Assembly: GCA_025056215.1 (NCBI GenBank) | Contig: JANWWC010000005.1 | Location: 124,001 to 188,000, forward strand | DNA: 64,000 nucleotides | Direction: 5' to 3' | Origin: Cytophagales bacterium | GTDB taxonomy: Bacteria > Bacteroidota > Bacteroidia > Cytophagales > Flammeovirgaceae | Part shown: one piece after another, positions 1 to 9,147 of the stretch | How the letters are laid out: each line of letters begins with the position of its first letter | Position numbering within the stretch: position 1 is the first letter of the stretch | The notes under the pieces: generated by a model | Database searches by the model: none | Told to the model about the DNA's origin: nothing | Seen by the model: only the letters and a program-made list of their open reading frames with translations | Program-made: the position numbers and the translations under genes

Positions 1-1
1 A

Positions 2-922
2 GAGCGTTTGTTACACCTCTCAGGAATGACAGGTTATCGCTTGTTTTTAGTGAACTCAGGAGCAGAAGCTAACGAAAATGCTTTAAAATTAGCTTCTTTT
101 CATACAGGAAGAAGAAAAGTGATTGCTTTTAAAAGAGCATTTCATGGACGTACCTCTGCTGCGGTAAATGTTACGGACAATCCTAAAATAAGAGCTTTGA
201 TTAATGATGGTTTTCCAGTAGAATTTAAATGTTTTAAAGAGGACTGTTGTATTTTTGAATCGCTTCAAAATAGAGATGTAGCAGCCGTAATTATTGAAAC
301 AATACAAGGTGTAGGAGGAATTCATATGCCTTCTGTCTCTTTTTTGAGACGCTTGCGCGAAGAATGTACTAAGACAGGAACCGTGTTAATTGCTGATGAA
401 ATTCAGTGCGGATACGGGCGTTCTGGTTATTTTTTTGCTTTTCAAATGGCAGGCATCCAGCCTGATATTATTTCTGTGGCAAAAGGAATGGGAAACGGTT
501 TCCCGATTGGAGGTATTCTGATAGCCCCTCAGTTTAAGGCTTCTTACGGACTTTTAGGAACTACTTTCGGAGGAAATCATTTGGCTTGTGCAGCAGCTCT
601 TGCAGTTTTAGAAGTAATAGAACAAGAAAAACTAGTACAAAACGCAAAAAGTATGGGAGATTATTTGTTAAGCTCTTTGAAAAAAATAAAAGGAATTGCA
701 GATGTTCGCGGCATGGGTTTGATGATCGGTTTGGAGTTTGAGAAGCCTATCAAATTTTTGCGAGATGAATTATTGTTTGAACATAAAATTTTTACAGGCA
801 ATTCTTCTAATCCTAATGTTTTGCGCTTATTACCACCTCTAACGATTACGGAGCGGGAAGCCAATCAATTTTTAAACGGCCTGCAAGAAGTGATTCAAAA
901 AATACATCAACATGAATCCTAA
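2..922 (+). CDS. argD: Acetylornithine/succinylornithine aminotransferase-type class III aminotransferase, 5' partial
   Basis: This is a PLP-dependent class III aminotransferase. The family moves an amino group between N-acyl-ornithine (or ornithine/lysine-type substrates) and 2-oxoglutarate in the cytoplasm. Seen: the cofactor-binding stretch NSGAEANE near the visible N-terminus, FHGRT, the IADEIQCGYGRSG segment carrying the cofactor-contacting Asp, and SVAKGMGNGFPIGG with the Schiff-base Lys at about nt 482. The frame is open to the left window edge, so a TTG at nt 8 is not the real start and roughly the first 70-100 residues are missing. The 3' end overlaps the next gene by 11 nt, which suggests co-transcription. 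ArgD is favoured because of the short, compact C-terminal part; ornithine or 4-aminobutyrate aminotransferase cannot be excluded without the N-terminus and neighbours. Confidence 0.85.
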   Translation, partial: ERLLHLSGMTGYRLFLVNSGAEANENALKLASFHTGRRKVIAFKRAFHGRTSAAVNVTDNPKIRALINDGFPVEFKCFKEDCCIFESLQNRDVAAVIIETIQGVGGIHMPSVSFLRRLREECTKTGTVLIADEIQCGYGRSGYFFAFQMAGIQPDIISVAKGMGNGFPIGGILIAPQFKASYGLLGTTFGGNHLACAAALAVLEVIEQEKLVQNAKSMGDYLLSSLKKIKGIADVRGMGLMIGLEFEKPIKFLRDELLFEHKIFTGNSSNPNVLRLLPPLTITEREANQFLNGLQEVIQKIHQHES

Positions 923-2279
923 ACAATATATCGAAAATCATAAAGAGCGGTTTTTAAGTGAGTTGCTCGAATGGCTAAAAATTCCTTCAGTGAGCACAGA
1001 GAGCTCTCATACTGCCGACATGAAACGAGCTGCCGAATATTTGTGTAAGCAACTTACTTCTCTGGGTTTAGAGCGAGTGTCTGTTCTCCCTACGAAAGGG
1101 CATCCCGTAGTGTTCGCCCAAAAAATTATAAATCCTTCTTTGCCTACAGTGTTGATTTATGGACACTACGACGTGCAGCCTACTGATTCATCTGATGGCA
1201 GGACATGGACCTCTCCCCCTTTTGAGCCTGTAGTTCGTGATGGGAAAATATATGCAAGAGGCGCTACCGACGATAAAGGACAAGTTTATATTCACGTAAA
1301 AGCCATTGAAACCCTTCTCAATACAACGGGACTTACTTGCAATGTTAAGTTTTTGATTGAAGGGGAAGAAGAAATTGGTTCGCCACATCTGGGAGAGTTC
1401 GTAGAACAACATCGCAACTTGTTGCAATGCGATGTTATATTGATTTCAGATACCTCTATTTTGGACAATGATATTCCTTCTATGACTGTGAGTCTACGTG
1501 GCTTGAGTTATGTAGAAGTAGAAGTTTCATCAGCTAATAAAGATTTACACTCTGGGGTATATGGCGGTGCAGTTGCTAATCCGATTAATGTACTTTGTCA
1601 GATGATAGCTTCTCTGCACGATGCTAATCGACGCATTACTATTCCGGGTTTTTATGATAATGTAATTCAACTTTCAGAAGAAGAGCGGAAATTACGTCAA
1701 GTACCTTTTGATGTAGAAGAATATAAAAAAATGCTTGGCATTCCTGATGTTTGGGGAGAAAAAGGCTATACAGTTCCTGAACTTACTTCTATTCGTCCTA
1801 CGCTTGATGTAAACGGAATTTGGGGAGGATTTACAGGAGAAGGTTCTAAAACGGTGTTGCCATCAAAAGCCTTCGCTAAAATTTCTATGAGACTTGTTCC
1901 TAATCAGACTTGTGATGAAATTACGGCGCTCTTTACAAAGTATTTTCTTCAAATAGCTCCGCCGAGTGTTCGCGTAAAAGTGACTTCTCGTCATGGAGGC
2001 GATCCTTATATGACCAACACAAATTCTATGTTTTTTAAAGCAGCTGAAAAGGCATACGAGCGAACTTTTGGGAAAAAGCCTTTGTACGAAGGTTCTGGAG
2101 GAAGTATTCCAATTATTCCGATGCTTAAGAAACATTTGGGAGTGGATGCTGTTCTAATGGGATTCGGATTAGATTCTGATGATGCGCATTCGCCTGATGA
2201 ACATTTTGGATTATTTAATTATTATATTGGTATTCAGACAGTGGTAGCTTTTTATGAAGAACTACCTAATTTTTTCTAA
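912..2279 (+). CDS. M20 family metallo-dipeptidase
   Basis: This is a 455-residue cytosolic M20/CNDP-type zinc dipeptidase, a family that cleaves dipeptides and some N-acylated amino acids. Metal-site motifs are in order: GHYDVQP with His85 and Asp87, ARGATDDKGQ with the bridging Asp near residue 120, EGEEEIGS at about 150-157 with the catalytic and metal Glu pair, and a late His in DDAHSPDEHF. The stretch around residues 200-215 (SSANKDLHSGVYGG) begins the lid/dimerisation domain with its conserved His. Length matches the family. The start overlaps the aminotransferase stop by 11 nt and no better downstream Met exists. M20 members also include succinyl-diaminopimelate desuccinylase and ArgE; the HSG lid motif and length favour the dipeptidase branch. 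The exact substrate is not readable from sequence. Confidence 0.9.
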   Translation: MNPKQYIENHKERFLSELLEWLKIPSVSTESSHTADMKRAAEYLCKQLTSLGLERVSVLPTKGHPVVFAQKIINPSLPTVLIYGHYDVQPTDSSDGRTWTSPPFEPVVRDGKIYARGATDDKGQVYIHVKAIETLLNTTGLTCNVKFLIEGEEEIGSPHLGEFVEQHRNLLQCDVILISDTSILDNDIPSMTVSLRGLSYVEVEVSSANKDLHSGVYGGAVANPINVLCQMIASLHDANRRITIPGFYDNVIQLSEEERKLRQVPFDVEEYKKMLGIPDVWGEKGYTVPELTSIRPTLDVNGIWGGFTGEGSKTVLPSKAFAKISMRLVPNQTCDEITALFTKYFLQIAPPSVRVKVTSRHGGDPYMTNTNSMFFKAAEKAYERTFGKKPLYEGSGGSIPIIPMLKKHLGVDAVLMGFGLDSDDAHSPDEHFGLFNYYIGIQTVVAFYEELPNFF

Positions 2280-2318
2280 TTTGAAATCGCCTTGCTACAA
2301 GATTAATTTTGAACAAAT

Positions 2319-2612
2319 ATGGTGTATCATTCAGTTTTGTTTAAGTTTAAGCAAGATACCTCGCGCCAAACAACAGATGCTTTTATCGAGGCTCTCACAC
2401 AACTTAACGACAAAATAAAAGCTATTTTATATTTGCATGCAGGCTATAACTTCGCATCGCGCGGAAAAGGATTTGAAGTGATGTTAGCTTCTGCCTTTGC
2501 ATCTAAAGCTAAATTAGAAGAATATCAGAAACACCCTGCTCATATTGCGTTTGTAGAAAATTATGTCAAACCTTACGTAGAAGACATTATTGCAGGAGAT
2601 ATAGAAGTGTAA
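2319..2612 (+). CDS. Dabb (stress-responsive alpha/beta barrel) domain protein
   Basis: This 97-residue protein is one Dabb domain, a dimeric ferredoxin-like alpha/beta barrel. It opens with the typical MVYHSVLFKFK strand; VEKYV-type C-terminal elements appear as FVENYVKPYVEDI. The biochemical role of most bacterial Dabb proteins is unknown; some relatives are cyclases or monooxygenase-like enzymes. It sits 39 nt after the dipeptidase and 4 nt before engB, on the same strand, so it is probably a passenger in the same transcript. Nothing is odd in length or composition. Confidence 0.8.
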   Translation: MVYHSVLFKFKQDTSRQTTDAFIEALTQLNDKIKAILYLHAGYNFASRGKGFEVMLASAFASKAKLEEYQKHPAHIAFVENYVKPYVEDIIAGDIEV

Positions 2613-2616
2613 AAAA

Positions 2617-3219
2617 ATGAAAATTCATTCTGCTGTATATGTCGGTAGCGCGAATAGCTATCAGAACTGCCCTATCAGTCGGCAGCCTGAATATGCTTTT
2701 GTTGGGCGCTCGAACGTAGGGAAGTCATCTCTAATAAATGCATTGGTAGGTACTTCAGTGGCATTGGTTTCTTCGCAGCCTGGCAAAACAAAATCTATCA
2801 ACCATTTTCATATCAACCAATCGTGGTATTTGGTGGATTTGCCAGGATATGGCTACGCCAAAACTAGTAAAGAGCAAAGAATTGCATTCGAAAAAATGGT
2901 TCGAGAGTATTTGCTTTATCGTTCCAATTTAGCTTGCGTTTTTGTGTTAGTTGATATAAGGATTCCTCCTCAAAAATCGGATGTCAACTTTTCTCAGTGG
3001 CTTGGCGAGCATCAGATTCCTTTTGCGCACGTATTTACGAAAGTAGACGCGATTTCTCAGTATGAGATTCAAAAAGCTATTCGCAATTTCCATCAAATCC
3101 TGAAAGCAAATTGGGAAGAACTTCCGCCTTATTTTATCACTTCTGCTACTCAGAAGATAGGTGTTCGCGCCCTTCTTGATTACATTCAAAACATCAATCG
3201 TACATTTTCAAAATCGTGA
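2617..3219 (+). CDS. engB: Ribosome-biogenesis GTPase EngB (YihA/YsxC)
   Basis: This 200-residue TrmE-Era-EngA-EngB family GTPase assists late maturation of the large ribosomal subunit. The G motifs are visible: G1 GRSNVGKS at residues 30-37, a Thr in the switch region KTKSINH near 58-62, G3 DLPGYGYA from residue 74, G4 TKVD at 141-144, and a G5-like TSATQ near 185. The DLPGYGYA signature is specific to EngB. Length is normal for the single-domain protein. The start lies 4 nt after the Dabb gene. Confidence is high because all nucleotide-binding motifs and the EngB signature are intact. Confidence 0.95.
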   Translation: MKIHSAVYVGSANSYQNCPISRQPEYAFVGRSNVGKSSLINALVGTSVALVSSQPGKTKSINHFHINQSWYLVDLPGYGYAKTSKEQRIAFEKMVREYLLYRSNLACVFVLVDIRIPPQKSDVNFSQWLGEHQIPFAHVFTKVDAISQYEIQKAIRNFHQILKANWEELPPYFITSATQKIGVRALLDYIQNINRTFSKS

Positions 3220-3507
3220 ACTTTAGAAAAGTTGTTGTAGTTTAATAAAAAAATAGCTTAAAAGCTTTTTGAACAATAAGAAACCAAGCAGTTTTGCTTT
3301 TGCTTACCTGTAGCAATCGGAAATCAATTTCAGATTTTGGAGCATGTTTAGATGAAAATCTCACATGGCGAAAATAATTTTATTGACTTTGTTTTGGCTT
3401 CAATAGAGATGTTAAAAGCTTGATCAATCACAAAAAGGAAACTTCAGATTCTTCTGCTATAGAAATTTCAGGTGTATTTTTGATAAGAAATTAAAACGCA
3501 TCTTTTA
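3220..3507. other. Intergenic stretch between engB and uup
   Basis: This 288-nt gap has no open frame worth calling. It begins with a weak terminator-like hairpin (AGCTT-AA-AAGCT, then T5) about 35 nt after engB. I see no clear consensus promoter for the downstream gene. Confidence 0.5.
3251..3270 (+). terminator. Weak intrinsic terminator candidate after engB
   Basis: A 5-bp stem (AGCTT at 3255-3259, AAGCT at 3262-3266) with a 2-nt gap, flanked by A-rich and T-rich sequence. The stem is short, so this is only a candidate end for the argD-dipeptidase-Dabb-engB transcript. Confidence 0.3.
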
Positions 3508-5367
3508 ATGAATATTCTATCTATTGAAAACCTTACCAAATCATTTCAAGAAAATCCACTTTTTGAAAATATTCAGATAGGTATTTCACGGGGGGAAAAG
3601 ATAGGTTTGATTGGGGTTAATGGGTCAGGGAAATCGACTTTGCTTCGGCTTATTGTGGGAGAGGAAAAACCTGATACAGGTAGAATAGTGATTCGTCAAG
3701 GAATCAAAGTCGGTTTTTTGGAGCAAGAACCCATTTTTGAAGATCATCTCACTGTTTGGGATGCGATTTTTGAAACTACTCATCCTGTTTTGCAAGCGGT
3801 TAAAAATTATCAGAGAGCCCTTCGAGAGAATCAAAACATCGAACAAGCTACTGCCGCAATGGATGCCCTCGAGGCTTGGAATGTAGAGTATAAAATCAAA
3901 GAAATTCTTGGCAAACTTGGTATTCACAATACAACATCCCCTGTTTATACTCTCTCAGGAGGACAACGCAAGCGTGTTGCATTAGCAAAAGTACTTTTAA
4001 AAGAACCTGATTTTTTGATTTTAGACGAACCTACTAACCACCTCGACCTCGACGTAATCGAGTGGTTAGAAGATTATTTGAGCACTTCTACACTCACGTT
4101 ATTAGTTGTTTCGCACGACCGCTATTTTCTCGATAAGGTTACCGATGTAATTTGGGAAATTGACCAAAAGCGAATTTTTAGGTATGAAGGAAATTATGCT
4201 TTTTTCTTGGAAGCGCGTCAGGCGCGATTAGAAAATCAACAGTCTCAAGCAGAAAAGGCGCAAAAGCTTTTTCAAAAAGAGCTCGAATGGTTGCGGAGAC
4301 AACCTAAAGCCAGAGGAACCAAAGCCAAGTACAGAATCGACGCTGCACAACTTCTGCGCCAAAAATCTTATGATGTAGCAGAAGAAAAACGTATGGACCT
4401 CTCTATCAAAGCACAGCAACAAGGCAAAAAAATCCTTGAAGTTGAACGCCTTTCTAAATCGTTTGGAGACAAAATAATTCTTCGAGATTTTTCTTATGTT
4501 TTTAAAAAGAACGAAAAAATTGGAATTGTAGGAAAAAATGGAACAGGAAAAACTACCTTCTTGCGCTTGATTACGCAACAAATTTTGCCCGATAGCGGAA
4601 CGATAAACAAAGGAGAAAATACAATCTTCGGTTACTATTCGCAAGAATTCATTTCCATTCCATCAGAGAAACGCGTGATTGATGTAGTGAAAGATATAGC
4701 AGATTTTATTGATTTAGGAAACGGTAATAAAATTTCTGCTTCTCAATTTCTTTCTAATTTTATGTTTTCCATGTCTAAACAATACGACTATGTTTCTAAG
4801 CTGAGCGGAGGCGAAAAAAGGCGACTTCAATTACTTTTAATATTAGCAAAAAATCCTAATTTTTTGATTCTTGATGAGCCTACGAACGACCTTGATATTT
4901 TTACACTTACTGCCTTAGAACAATATCTTTCTGATTTTCAGGGTTGTTTGCTTATTGTGAGTCATGACCGCTACTTTATGGATCGTCTGGCTGATCATTT
5001 ATGGATATTTGAAGGAAATGGATTGATACGCGACTTTAATGGCTCGTATTCTGAATATCGTGCTCAAGAGGTGCAAAAACAAAAAGAAAAAAATCTTGTG
5101 ATAGAACCTCATAAAACTATTACGCCTAAATCTAAAACATCTTTAAAAGCATCTTATAAAGAAAGGCAAGAATTTTTGACATTGGAAACACAAATTGCTC
5201 AACTCGAACAGCAAAAAAATGACATTCTCATTAAAATGAGCAATAACAAAGCAGCTACGCACCAACAACTTTATGAATGGGCAAAAGAAATCCAGAATAT
5301 TGACTCGCTATTGGAGGAAAAAACCAACCGATGGCTTGAACTTTCAGAGCTCGATGGAATTGAGTGA
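3508..5367 (+). CDS. uup: ABC-F family ATPase, Uup-like
   Basis: This 619-residue soluble protein has two ABC cassettes and no membrane segments, as in ABC-F translation or genome-stability factors. Cassette 1: Walker A GVNGSGKST at about 36-44, signature LSGGQ near 149, then ILDEPTNHLDLD. Cassette 2: GKNGTGKTT near 343-351, signature LSGGE near 432, ILDEPTNDLDI. The inter-cassette linker is charged and helical (residues about 240-310). A C-terminal coiled coil (about 550-615, rich in E, Q and K) is the feature that sets Uup apart from EttA; in Uup it binds branched DNA. A hairpin straddles the stop codon (AAATACCTC with GGGGTATTT, 5367-5388) and may end the transcript or protect it. The gene is probably monocistronic. 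Confidence 0.9.
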   Translation: MNILSIENLTKSFQENPLFENIQIGISRGEKIGLIGVNGSGKSTLLRLIVGEEKPDTGRIVIRQGIKVGFLEQEPIFEDHLTVWDAIFETTHPVLQAVKNYQRALRENQNIEQATAAMDALEAWNVEYKIKEILGKLGIHNTTSPVYTLSGGQRKRVALAKVLLKEPDFLILDEPTNHLDLDVIEWLEDYLSTSTLTLLVVSHDRYFLDKVTDVIWEIDQKRIFRYEGNYAFFLEARQARLENQQSQAEKAQKLFQKELEWLRRQPKARGTKAKYRIDAAQLLRQKSYDVAEEKRMDLSIKAQQQGKKILEVERLSKSFGDKIILRDFSYVFKKNEKIGIVGKNGTGKTTFLRLITQQILPDSGTINKGENTIFGYYSQEFISIPSEKRVIDVVKDIADFIDLGNGNKISASQFLSNFMFSMSKQYDYVSKLSGGEKRRLQLLLILAKNPNFLILDEPTNDLDIFTLTALEQYLSDFQGCLLIVSHDRYFMDRLADHLWIFEGNGLIRDFNGSYSEYRAQEVQKQKEKNLVIEPHKTITPKSKTSLKASYKERQEFLTLETQIAQLEQQKNDILIKMSNNKAATHQQLYEWAKEIQNIDSLLEEKTNRWLELSELDGIE

Positions 5368-5433
5368 AATACCTCAATAGGGGTATTTGACATCGTTGCT
5401 TTTTCTATAATTTGCATAAAAAATATTATTCTT

Positions 5434-5844
5434 ATGAGGAGATTTTATGGCATAAACACTGTTTGGATATGTACGTTCTTAGGAGGACCTTTGGTAGCTG
5501 GTTACATGATGTCAGAGAACTTCAGAACTTTTCATAAAGTTAAGGAAGCTAACAAAACTTGGGTGATAAGCATTATTTTTACGTTGTTGTTATTGTTATT
5601 CGTACTTTTTTTTGAGAATGTTGACCTTTTTGTAAGAATTGCTCATTTTACTTACACTGGAGTTGTTTATTGGCTTGCAACCAAATACCAAAAAGAAGAC
5701 ATTCAACAATTCTTAGAAGAAGGCGGAGAAGAATACTCGATCTGGAGAAAAATAGCTGTCGTATTAATTGGGGCATTTGCTCTTGGAGTGGTTGCCTTCA
5801 TGTTTTTTGCTGCGAGTTTTATTTTAATCAGGTTTCTTTCTTAA
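5434..5844 (+). CDS. Small integral membrane protein of unknown function
   Basis: I do not recognise this 136-residue protein as a named family. It has about four hydrophobic segments: residues ~8-27, ~48-66, ~70-85 and ~107-134, with a charged loop containing KYQKEDIQQFLEEGGEEY between the third and fourth. There is no signal-peptide cleavage site or lipobox. It stands between uup and porX on the same strand with about 100 nt to porX, so co-transcription is possible but not shown. Codon use resembles the neighbours. Confidence 0.7.
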   Translation: MRRFYGINTVWICTFLGGPLVAGYMMSENFRTFHKVKEANKTWVISIIFTLLLLLFVLFFENVDLFVRIAHFTYTGVVYWLATKYQKEDIQQFLEEGGEEYSIWRKIAVVLIGAFALGVVAFMFFAASFILIRFLS

Positions 5845-5949
5845 CACTTTTTTATGGTTTATCCCAACTAATTCTGTTTATTTTGCGTTCTGAGAATTGC
5901 AAAGTTAATTAAAGCGCTTTTTTAGGAAATTAATTAAATCTCAGAGCGC

Positions 5950-7515
5950 ATGAATCCTACGCGTTTTAACATCCTTTGGGCAGATGACGAAATTGATTTA
6001 CTAAAGCCTCACATTTTGTTTCTTAGTCAAAAAGGATATGATGTTACACCAGTAAACAGTGGCGCTGATGCTCTGGAACAATTCGACAAAAAAAACTTCG
6101 ATATTGTGTTCCTCGATGAAAACATGCCTGGTATTTCTGGATTAGAGGCACTCATGCATATTAAGCAAAAAAAGCCTCATGTACCAGTAGTTATGATTAC
6201 CAAGAGCGAAGAAGAAAATATTATGGAAGAAGCCATTGGTGCTAAGATTGACGATTATTTGGTCAAGCCTATCAATCCGAATCAGATTTTAGCTTCAATA
6301 AAAAAAATTTTAGACCAGAGCCGCTTAATATCTGAAAAGGTAAGTCATTCTTATCGCCAAGAATTTCAAAGCATCAGTTTAGCGTTTGACGATGCTCTTA
6401 CTTGGCAGGGGTGGATAGAAATCTATCGAAAACTATGTTTTTGGGATTTGCAAATCTCGCGAACGAATACTAAAGACATGTTAGAAGTACTCGAAATGCA
6501 AAAAGCAGAAGCGAACATCAATTTTTTTAAGTTTATTAAGAACCATTATGTCGATTGGTTGAATAATCCTAAAGCAGATCGTCCGATTCTTTCCCATGAA
6601 GTTTTGCGAAAAAAATTGTTTCCTTTGCTCAAAGAAGAATCTCTTATTTTTTTAATTCTTATTGATAATTTGCGTTACGACCAATGGAAAGTTTTGGAGC
6701 CAGAAATTGGCAAGATGTTTCATATTGCAGATGAAACGATGTACTACTCAATTTTGCCTACTACTACCAGCTATGCGCGAAATGCTATTTTTTCGGGAAT
6801 GTTGCCATCTGAGATGGAAAAATTTCACCCTGATTTATGGCTCAACGACAATGATGAAGGTGGAAAAAACTTGTATGAAGAAGAATTTTTACGCCGTCAA
6901 CTCAAAATGCAGCATATTGGAGAAGTAAAAATGAATTATCATAAGGTGATTCATCAACAACAAGGCAAAGAAATTTTACAACATTTTCACAATCTTTTGC
7001 TCACAAAGTTTAATGTAATTGTATATAATTTTGTAGATATGCTTTCTCATGCGCGTACAGATGCAGGAGTGATGCGAGAACTTGCTCCCGATGAAGCTGC
7101 TTATCGCGATTTAACGCTCACCTGGTTTCAACATTCTTCTCTCTACGAGTTATTGAAGCAACTTTCTGAAAAAAAAGTAAAAATTGTGATGACGACCGAT
7201 CATGGCACTATTCGCGTAAAGCGCCCCTATAGAATTATAGGAGATAAAGAAACAAACACTAATTTGCGCTATAAACAAGGAAGAAATTTGAGCTACGATA
7301 AAAAATACGTACTTTCTGCTAAACCAGAAGACTTTCATTTGCCCAGAACTACAGTGTCTACCACTTATGCATTTGCGTCAGAAGATTATTTTTTTGCATA
7401 TCCGAACAACTACAACTATTATGTGAATTTTTATAAAGATACTTTTCAGCATGGAGGCGTTTCGCTTGAAGAAATGATTGTTCCTATTGTTACGTTGCAT
7501 AGCAGAGCGTTGTAA
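5950..7515 (+). CDS. porX: PorX: response regulator with PglZ-type phosphatase domain (T9SS regulator)
   Basis: This 521-residue two-domain protein has an N-terminal CheY-like receiver (about 1-120): acidic pocket Asp12-Asp13, phospho-acceptor Asp56 in FLDENMPG, Thr84 and Lys106 in DDYLVKP. A middle helical region leads to a C-terminal PglZ/alkaline-phosphatase-fold domain with IDNLRYDQW, TTSYARNAIFSG, TTDHG and a His-rich end (FQHGGVSLEEMIVPI). In Porphyromonas and Flavobacterium the orthologous PorX pairs with the kinase PorY and the sigma factor SigP to control T9SS genes, and its C-terminal domain has Zn-dependent nucleotide phosphodiesterase activity (established for the family). No kinase gene is adjacent, as is usual for PorX. 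It links functionally to sprA and the PorP-like gene in this window. Confidence 0.92.
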   Translation: MNPTRFNILWADDEIDLLKPHILFLSQKGYDVTPVNSGADALEQFDKKNFDIVFLDENMPGISGLEALMHIKQKKPHVPVVMITKSEEENIMEEAIGAKIDDYLVKPINPNQILASIKKILDQSRLISEKVSHSYRQEFQSISLAFDDALTWQGWIEIYRKLCFWDLQISRTNTKDMLEVLEMQKAEANINFFKFIKNHYVDWLNNPKADRPILSHEVLRKKLFPLLKEESLIFLILIDNLRYDQWKVLEPEIGKMFHIADETMYYSILPTTTSYARNAIFSGMLPSEMEKFHPDLWLNDNDEGGKNLYEEEFLRRQLKMQHIGEVKMNYHKVIHQQQGKEILQHFHNLLLTKFNVIVYNFVDMLSHARTDAGVMRELAPDEAAYRDLTLTWFQHSSLYELLKQLSEKKVKIVMTTDHGTIRVKRPYRIIGDKETNTNLRYKQGRNLSYDKKYVLSAKPEDFHLPRTTVSTTYAFASEDYFFAYPNNYNYYVNFYKDTFQHGGVSLEEMIVPIVTLHSRAL

Positions 7516-7788
7516 ATTTTACCATTTATTAAAACTGTCGGATGAGAGTTTTTATAAAAGATATGTGCAAAGCTTAATTTGAGAAGTTCAGCAGGTACGC
7601 TAAAAAATCAAAAATCTGCTAGGTAGGATTCATTAATGATGTCTCCATTTCTAAATTGTTTTTGGCCAAAAATCTTGAAGAAAAATCGAAATGAGGGGCG
7701 AAATTTTTGGATACTTTTCAAACAAGAAAACCAGATAGACACTGAAAAAATATCAATAATAGTTACGTAGCAACGCCTAATAAATAAC

Positions 7789-9147
7789 TTAATAGCGAGT
7801 GAAAAATATTCTTAGTTTTACACGGTTTTCATTGCTATGTGGAATGGCAAGAAGCCTTAATCTTTGCGAATTTTCAGGGCGAACTACTACACTTGCGCCA
7901 ATATTTAAGGTAGAGTTCGTGATAGAATGAGCCAACCGAGTAAGCAAGATGGGGCTATAATGGCGCCTTTCTTCGGAATAGTTAGTAGTAAAAATTTGAT
8001 TAGATGACGGAGAAGCTAAAAAAGAGTGATATAAAACTCTCGAGAGCGTATCAGTGAGATGAAAGCGAAGACTTTGAGGAACTCTTTCTTCTATCATTTG
8101 CGGTTGAAAAAATAATTCAGCTCGATTTAAAATAATTTGATGGTTGCGAATTAATGAAATGAGAGTTGGGAATGAAACTTTAATTCCAAGAGGTAAGCCT
8201 TCCTGTAAGATTCCATAATAATCAGTTTGTTCAACAGGAATTTCTTTTTGGGTTTCGATATTTTTAAGTTTTCCTGTTGTATAATCACTTTCTAAATGAT
8301 AAAAATGTCGGTAATAATAGAAAGGAATGCTGTCTTTAATCACTTGTCCGTTAGATGTGACGCGTGTAAAATACTGAATCATAGCAATTCGGCTAAAACG
8401 ATTGAGAGTTCCTGTAAGGGTGTTTGTGACGTCAAAAAGTTTTATACTGAGTCCGCAAGTAGAATCTTTAATTTTGAAAGCGAACCCCTTAAAAGTTTCT
8501 TGAAAATTTTTTTGAAGTCGCAAAACATCGGTATTTTGAGCAGCAAGAAGTTTATTTTTGAAACTTCCCTCGATTGGAATGCGCAAAGAGATAGAAGTGG
8601 TCAACTGGTTTCGCGTAAAAGCCAAATATGAAATAGGCACGAACGTAAAACTTGTTACTAAATTGCCGATGGGAAGTTTTTCTGAGAACGTGTAGTTTTT
8701 TTCAGAAAAGATTGTATCTAAAGTTTCATAAATTTCTAAAGTAACGGGTTGGCTGAGGTTTCCGCGAAAGTCAGTAATTTGAAGAGGCATGATAAGAGAA
8801 TCGGGATTCCCGAAGGAAAGAGCAGTTTCTCGGTTTCCTAAAAATATCGATGCGAATCCTGTAGCTACGTGAGTTCCTGTAAGTTGATTACTCAAATTGC
8901 CAATCGGCATTTCTCCAGAACTTGTATTGGAAGTAAAAAATGAGTCTAGGAATACTGTAGAAACGCGAACAGAGATTGTATCTGTAAAAAAGGTTTTTAT
9001 TTGTAGGTCGTTGGGTTGTAGCTCTATAGGAAATTGAGAAGGTGTTTGGCACGATGTTATGAAAAAAAATAACAGAACAACCTGAAGTTGTTCTGTTATC
9101 GAAAAAAAGAAAAAACGTTTAATTAACGAGTTTGCTATAAATCTCAT
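7789..9147 (-). CDS. DUF4270 family lipoprotein
   Basis: This 452-residue protein of the Bacteroidota DUF4270 family is probably lipid-anchored in the outer membrane. A hydrophobic signal ends in the lipobox ITSC with Cys33. The body is beta-rich, with repeated FLGN/GNL-type stretches and FYYYRHFYHLESDYTTG. Function is unknown; in many Bacteroidota it lies directly downstream of a short glycogen synthase, as here, so a link to surface or storage carbohydrate is often suspected but unproven. The ATG at 9147 lies inside the glgA 3' end (29-nt overlap); no later Met precedes the lipobox. Oddly, codons for the signal peptide also encode a 13-bp hairpin followed by a T-run on this strand, a terminator shape. 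Confidence 0.85.
   Translation of the reverse strand: MRFIANSLIKRFFFFSITEQLQVVLLFFFITSCQTPSQFPIELQPNDLQIKTFFTDTISVRVSTVFLDSFFTSNTSSGEMPIGNLSNQLTGTHVATGFASIFLGNRETALSFGNPDSLIMPLQITDFRGNLSQPVTLEIYETLDTIFSEKNYTFSEKLPIGNLVTSFTFVPISYLAFTRNQLTTSISLRIPIEGSFKNKLLAAQNTDVLRLQKNFQETFKGFAFKIKDSTCGLSIKLFDVTNTLTGTLNRFSRIAMIQYFTRVTSNGQVIKDSIPFYYYRHFYHLESDYTTGKLKNIETQKEIPVEQTDYYGILQEGLPLGIKVSFPTLISLIRNHQIILNRAELFFQPQMIEERVPQSLRFHLTDTLSRVLYHSFLASPSSNQIFTTNYSEERRHYSPILLTRLAHSITNSTLNIGASVVVRPENSQRLRLLAIPHSNENRVKLRIFFTRY
9062..9099 (-). terminator. Strong intrinsic-terminator hairpin downstream of glgA, inside the DUF4270 5' codons
   Basis: On the minus strand a perfect 13-bp stem (arms 9087-9099 and 9069-9081, loop of 5 nt) is followed by eight T residues (9069-9062). 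It lies 20 nt after the glgA stop codon, where a terminator is expected, yet 16-28 codons into the DUF4270 reading frame. It could end most glgA transcripts and attenuate the lipoprotein gene. Confidence 0.75.

Noticed and set aside
8-10. TTG as the start of the aminotransferase
   Set aside because: The frame is open to the window edge and the protein lacks its N-terminal domain, so the true start is outside the window.
5670-5912. 80-codon open frame overlapping the small membrane-protein gene
   Set aside because: Out-of-frame shadow, Arg/Cys-rich, with no supporting signal.
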